From positions 1-48,049 of the IMG/VR virus record IMGVR_UViG_3300010885_020780: a stretch of DNA of 48,049 bases; one strand, written 5' to 3'. A program made the translations under genes and the position numbers. Below the pieces are notes generated by a model that was given only the letters and a program-made list of their open reading frames with translations, did not search any database and was not told the origin of the DNA. This DNA comes from a virus. Positions 44,658 to 48,049 of the stretch are shown in pieces (positions within the stretch are counted from its first letter, which is position 1; each line of letters begins with the position of its first letter).

Positions 44658-45014
44658 ATGAAGTATATTATTACAGAGAGTCGATTAAAAGATGTGGTTT
44701 CAAAATACTTGGATAGTATCAATTGGAGGGTTTTAGAGTCAAGTGATGAGATATTCCCTTTTGAAGTTTATGAACATTCATCAGATAAGGGCCCAACTTT
44801 TGTTGTTAGAGCCAATACCCATAAATATGGTGTGACTAATGTTTTATTAATTTTAGATTCATTTCAGAATAAACTTGAAGATATGTTTGGTGAATCTACC
44901 GTGGGTGAAGGACCCGATGACGAACCAAACACATTAGTAATGGATTGGTTCAATAAACACTTTGATATTCAGGTTGAGGATTATTCATTCCTAAATAACA
45001 ATTATTTTAACTAA
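44658..45014 (+). CDS. Tagged protein (MKYIITES) with WF tail
   Basis: 118 residues, MKYIITESRLKDVVSKYLDS, then INWRVLES and KLEDMFGESTVGEGPDDEPN followed by MDWFNKHFDIQVEDYS. Close relative of the next gene and of 16945, 27043 and others. Unknown function; a main representative of the tagged paralog family. Confidence 0.72.
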   Translation: MKYIITESRLKDVVSKYLDSINWRVLESSDEIFPFEVYEHSSDKGPTFVVRANTHKYGVTNVLLILDSFQNKLEDMFGESTVGEGPDDEPNTLVMDWFNKHFDIQVEDYSFLNNNYFN

Positions 45015-45016
45015 TC

Positions 45017-45391
45017 ATGAAATATATTATAACAGAGAATAGATTGAACAACATAATCTTTAAGTATCTTAACGATATTGATTGGGAGATTGCCGATTAT
45101 AATGATTGGGAGTTCGGACAAATGACAAGATTATTCTTTAAAAGCGAATCTCAATTTCCTGAAGACACAATATTTGAGGCATATAACAATGAAGATTGTA
45201 CCGATGTTAGTATTGAAGATGATGTTGAATGTCCGGAAGAACGAGTATTATTAGTTAATAGACCATTCTATAACCAAATTATGGGACTATTTGGGTTAAA
45301 TCATCAAAATACCCACTCTATATTGATTAGTTGGTATGAAAGTTACACTAACGAAACTATTGATGACAAGTCATTGGGTTTTATCGATTAA
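45017..45391 (+). CDS. Tagged protein (MKYIITEN), paralog of previous
   Basis: 124 residues, MKYIITENRLNNIIFKYLND, then IDWEIADYNDWEFGQMTRLF and IMGLFGLNHQNTHSILISWY. Two bases after the preceding paralog, so a tandem duplication. Unknown function. Confidence 0.72.
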   Translation: MKYIITENRLNNIIFKYLNDIDWEIADYNDWEFGQMTRLFFKSESQFPEDTIFEAYNNEDCTDVSIEDDVECPEERVLLVNRPFYNQIMGLFGLNHQNTHSILISWYESYTNETIDDKSLGFID

Positions 45392-45426
45392 AACCCCCCG
45401 CCATCAACGAGGTTTATAAGTTTATA

Positions 45427-45831
45427 TTACCTGTTGTAAGGTCTAAACCTTGCTGGATTTGCCTTTATTGCCGACTTGGGAAATCTTAAACCAACCCCTT
45501 GTTGTCTTGCATTTTTTAACGTTCTTGAGTATTCTGTTAGTTCCTCATTTCCCATATTATCAATAGATTTTACAAATTTATAACATTTCTCACTTACCCC
45601 ACCTTTTTCGTGGTCTGTTATTGATATCGTTACTTTGTCATAATTTATTTTAATGTCCGGATGATGGTTTTGTGTTTCAGCAATTTTTGCCACTTTATTA
45701 ACAAAATCAATAGATTCATTAAAATCTTTAAATGTAAAAGTTTTTTCTAATTTTTGATTTGAATTACCCCAACCTTTGGATTCATTAACTGTTTCCCTTA
45801 ATACTTTTCTTATGTGTTCTTGTAAGTTCAT
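45427..45831 (-). CDS. Tagged pterin-4a-carbinolamine dehydratase
   Basis: 134 residues. The N-terminal tag MNLQEHIRKVLRETVNESKG is followed by a PCD/DCoH domain: FTFKDFNESIDFVNKVAKIA, then ETQNHHPDIKINYDKVTISI and TDHEKGGVSEKCYKF. The catalytic HHP and the later D-H pattern are intact. PCD recycles oxidised pterin cofactors. Here it carries a basic C-terminal extension (RTLKNARQQGVGLRFPKSA) besides the tag. A metabolic enzyme with the same leader as neighbouring unrelated proteins is the clearest sign that the leader is a transferable signal. Confidence 0.85.
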   Translation of the reverse strand: MNLQEHIRKVLRETVNESKGWGNSNQKLEKTFTFKDFNESIDFVNKVAKIAETQNHHPDIKINYDKVTISITDHEKGGVSEKCYKFVKSIDNMGNEELTEYSRTLKNARQQGVGLRFPKSAIKANPARFRPYNR

Positions 45832-45835
45832 TATT

Positions 45836-45868
45836 TTATTTATAATTTTGTTTGTCTTGTAAGTTCAT
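45836..45868 (-). other. Orphan tag start (MNLQDKQNYK)
   Basis: ATGAACTTACAAGACAAACA reads MNLQDKQNYK then TAA. The ATG overlaps the TGA of the metallopeptidase gene (ATGA). The 5' bases match the 5' ends of the tagged genes, so this is a stranded partial tag just upstream of the complete tagged gene at 45831. Confidence 0.7.
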
Positions 45869-46467
45869 ATTGTATTAACCTTAATCATATTATAAAATAT
45901 CTCAGATATTTCATCAAAACTACTAACGTTTTTTGATTTAATTGTATTTTTTGTTTGTGTTATTAACTTTTCAAAATGATTTAATGGAACGTTTTTATAT
46001 ACCGATAACGTTTTTCTATTTGGTACACTTATAAACCCTAATTTAAGAAATTCCCTCACTTTTCTATTTGCAAATTCGTCAGCAATTATTTCAATTTGTT
46101 TCATCGCAATTGAGGCATCTTTAACATCTGTTTCATCCAAATAAAATTCATACATTTTTTTATCACCATATTTTTTATATTGATACTGATGGGCAATCTC
46201 ATGGAAAATTATAAATAAAAAATCAGGTAATTCTTGTTTAAATATTACTTCATTAAATAAAACCCCATTGTGTAACGCCAACCCTAAAGCCGGATATTTA
46301 AACATCGTAACTTCAATTTTTTTACAATTTGAATCCTTTATAAATGATTCAATATTACCAATAAAACTTTCGGTTTCTGGATATGTTTTCATAATTTGTG
46401 TTAGGAATGACTCAATACCTTGAGTTTCTTCCCTTAATACTTTTCTTATGTGTTCTTGTAAGTTCAT
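45865..46467 (-). CDS. Tagged zinc metallopeptidase
   Basis: 200 residues from MNLQEHIRKVLREETQGIES. The tag (residues 1-14, ending LREE) is nearly identical to that of the dehydratase next door, though the bodies are unrelated. The catalytic site LFIIFHEIAHQYQYKKYG (HExxH) is followed by MKQIEIIADEFANRK with the third ligand. ATG 46467 is chosen because it begins the tag. A third HExxH protein in this window, and the one clearly tagged. Confidence 0.78.
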   Translation of the reverse strand: MNLQEHIRKVLREETQGIESFLTQIMKTYPETESFIGNIESFIKDSNCKKIEVTMFKYPALGLALHNGVLFNEVIFKQELPDFLFIIFHEIAHQYQYKKYGDKKMYEFYLDETDVKDASIAMKQIEIIADEFANRKVREFLKLGFISVPNRKTLSVYKNVPLNHFEKLITQTKNTIKSKNVSSFDEISEIFYNMIKVNTI

Positions 46468-46468
46468 A

Positions 46469-47242
46469 TTATTTTTCTTCCGGTAATTTTGTATCTTTGA
46501 TAAATTTGTTATGTGAAGCTTTATATGATTTTTGAGTTTCATCATTAACATTTTTTGTATATTGCCAATTCCAATATAAATCTTTATTTGGTTTAAATCC
46601 GTAAAACTCATGAACCTGCTTTTGTATTTCAGTTACATTCTCACCATTCCAATTCTGTCCCACACAAATAAATCCGGTCTCAATATCTTTAACAAGATTT
46701 GATTCCCCTAATGTATTATGTCTGTTCTCAATCCAAGTTAATCTCTCAATTAAGTTCTGATAGAACATATTGGTTTGTCCCCATCTTACCGAACTAAAGA
46801 ATATAACCGCGTCAGATTCAAATAATTCTTTGGAAATCTTCCATAACTCATCCTTTGGATTGTTAAAACTCGCCCAACACCTGTGGTCCCCTGATGGGTT
46901 TTTTTTCTTATCTTTGAGCATCGCCTTTAATACACCACAACTATTTCCATCTTTTCTTGATACATTCCCTTCACATGGAACAATATTAAGTTCAGAGACA
47001 TCAATTAATACTGAAGTATTTTTTAATTCATCGTTGAGATACATTGCAATTGCCTTTGATTTTGGAATGTCAATATTTTTATCATCCCAATTAAATCTAT
47101 TGGAACAACTTAAGATTAAAACTTTTTTCTTATCTTTGAGGATGTCCAATGTTTTTTTAATTGATTTCCAAGCGTCCGATTGAACCATTTCTTCGGCAAT
47201 CATCATCTCTCTTATTCTTTGTATATTTTCCTGTAGGTTCAT
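46469..47242 (-). CDS. Tagged flavodoxin-fold NAD(P)H-dependent reductase-like protein
   Basis: 257 residues. Tag MNLQENIQRIREMMIAEEM. The body fits the FMN_red/flavodoxin-like fold: KKVLILSCSNRFNWDDKN (first strand and FMN phosphate loop), SKAIAMYLNDEL, VLIDVSELNIVPCEGN, then LFESDAVIFFSSVRWGQTNM and NLIERLTWIENRHN (second FMN loop). Two Cys (NIVPCEG, DGNSCGVLK) may matter in catalysis or metal binding. A redox enzyme with a phage tag. One base precedes the next gene. Confidence 0.75.
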   Translation of the reverse strand: MNLQENIQRIREMMIAEEMVQSDAWKSIKKTLDILKDKKKVLILSCSNRFNWDDKNIDIPKSKAIAMYLNDELKNTSVLIDVSELNIVPCEGNVSRKDGNSCGVLKAMLKDKKKNPSGDHRCWASFNNPKDELWKISKELFESDAVIFFSSVRWGQTNMFYQNLIERLTWIENRHNTLGESNLVKDIETGFICVGQNWNGENVTEIQKQVHEFYGFKPNKDLYWNWQYTKNVNDETQKSYKASHNKFIKDTKLPEEK

Positions 47243-47739
47243 TCTAAATTAAGTATTTCTTGTTTAATCTTTAAGGTTTCCTGTTTTAGTAAATCAAAAT
47301 ACTTATATAACTCATCATTTCTATCGTATAATCTTTCTATCTCCTCTGTATAGTCCTCATCAGGGTGTGTGTTATATAAAAGTTCAAACACTCTATCATC
47401 ATTTTTGTCATGCTCTCTTCTATAATTGTTATACTCAATCAATTTGGATATATCAATATTTAAATTCTTATCTTTGACGTAAGATATTAGTTTTTCAACT
47501 AGTGAGTCCGATGTAAAACTATTTTCATCATCTAAAAACGCCTCAACCGAACCAATCTGAAATTCAAATTTATCTATGTTATTTATAACATTGTCAACAC
47601 TTGTGTTTATTGTTATATCATTGTCCTTTGCAGACTTGTTTAACCCCTTCTCTATTTGTTTTACAGTGTATGACGATTTAACCTCAGAGATAATCCCCAT
47701 CACTTCCTGTATCCTATTTATATTCTCTTGTAAGTTCAT
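47239..47739 (-). CDS. Tagged protein (MNLQENI tag)
   Basis: 166 residues, MNLQENINRIQEVMGIISEV, tag ending in ISE. Body acidic and helical, with coiled-coil-like C-terminus (YFDLLKQETLKIKQEILNLE). ATGA-type 4-base overlap with the next gene. No family recognised. Confidence 0.7.
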   Translation of the reverse strand: MNLQENINRIQEVMGIISEVKSSYTVKQIEKGLNKSAKDNDITINTSVDNVINNIDKFEFQIGSVEAFLDDENSFTSDSLVEKLISYVKDKNLNIDISKLIEYNNYRREHDKNDDRVFELLYNTHPDEDYTEEIERLYDRNDELYKYFDLLKQETLKIKQEILNLE

Positions 47740-47748
47740 GTTAATTTG

Positions 47749-48048
47749 TTATTGATTATCCCTTAAATTATTAAGATAAGATTCCATCTCATCTTTTTCA
47801 TCGTATTTAAAGGTTTTTAATACTTTAATGTTTTTAGTTGAGATTGATTTTCCACCAGCACCTTTATTTACATATATCCTATCCGATTCCAAATGATGTA
47901 TTGGTGTTGCTTGAAAATAATATTTAAGTGGTAAATAAGCCATCGGTATCATTATTTCAAATACGGCATAATCCGGCATCTCAATCTCCGATTCAACATC
48001 AACACCCATCATCGATTGTATCCTATTTATATTCTCCTGTAAGTTCAT
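47749..48048 (-). CDS. Tagged protein (MNLQENI tag) at window edge
   Basis: 99 residues, MNLQENINRIQSMMGVDVES. The start codon ends at 48048, so the gene is complete but its upstream region is outside the window. Beta-rich middle (FEIMIPMAYLPLKYYFQATP). Nucleotide 5' end almost identical to 47739 and 40911. Unknown function. Confidence 0.72.
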   Translation of the reverse strand: MNLQENINRIQSMMGVDVESEIEMPDYAVFEIMIPMAYLPLKYYFQATPIHHLESDRIYVNKGAGGKSISTKNIKVLKTFKYDEKDEMESYLNNLRDNQ

Positions 48049-48049
48049 A

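Noticed and set aside
46770-47183. Plus-strand 137-codon frame
   Set aside because: Antisense to the flavodoxin-fold gene, which has clear motifs and the tag.

Overview
This window looks like part of the genome of a large tailed bacteriophage of a Bacteroidota (probably flavobacterial) host. It is AT-rich and packed with about 100 short genes on both strands. Most are 50-250 codons, and many overlap by 1-20 bases or are separated by strong hairpin terminators. The host call rests on repeated promoters of the Bacteroidota type (TTTG-N19-TAnnTTTG, for example at 9184-9215, 9584-9615, 20014-20045, 38677-38707 and 44036-44066), on the absence of Shine-Dalgarno sequences, and on accessory genes of Bacteroidota flavour. 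No capsid, tail, terminase, polymerase or integrase gene is present, so this is an accessory region.

Layout. 1-4.1 kb: a thymidylate synthase gene broken in two by an HNH homing endonuclease, next to a GIY-YIG homing endonuclease and a partial duplicate of the thymidylate synthase gene. 4.1-13.5 kb: metallopeptidase, GH19 endolysin with a start-codon hairpin, lipoprotein, metallophosphatase, small membrane proteins. 13.5-20.4 kb: holin/spanin-like small proteins, a DUF2452-like protein, a secreted DNA/RNA nuclease, a tagged peptidoglycan hydrolase, cyclophilin, another metallopeptidase, and a kinase plus cyclic-phosphate-processing receiver pair. 20.4-30.2 kb: a long minus-strand run of small hypothetical genes, many of them paralogs. 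30.2-32.6 kb: two glycosyltransferase genes. 32.6-38.4 kb: more small genes, three copies of an intergenic repeat, an interrupted gene. 38.4-40 kb: a gene-poor, structured stretch that may hold a small RNA and an origin. 40-48 kb: two endonuclease/unknown genes, a GT2 glycosyltransferase with an LpxH-like phosphatase, and a cluster of genes that all begin MNLQE.

The most striking signal is a set of short N-terminal tags shared by otherwise unrelated proteins: MKYIITES..., M(G)xxIRLTExDLxxLIKK..., and MNLQENIxRIxxMMG.... About 24 proteins carry one, and a few more have a looser helical version. The tags are conserved as protein although codons vary, and nearly all contain [LI]-x-E, the cleavage consensus of the T4-type prohead protease. 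They sit on a peptidoglycan hydrolase, a metallopeptidase, a pterin carbinolamine dehydratase, a flavodoxin-fold reductase and many unknown proteins. I propose that they are capsid-targeting signals for a large set of proteins packaged into the virion and injected. Many tagged genes are preceded by GTATTTAT, usually exactly 4 bases before the ATG. Untagged genes more often have the host-type TAnnTTTG box, several at the same 4-base distance. This suggests two promoter classes (host-type and phage-specific) driving leaderless mRNAs. Both ideas are inferences from the sequence and need testing.
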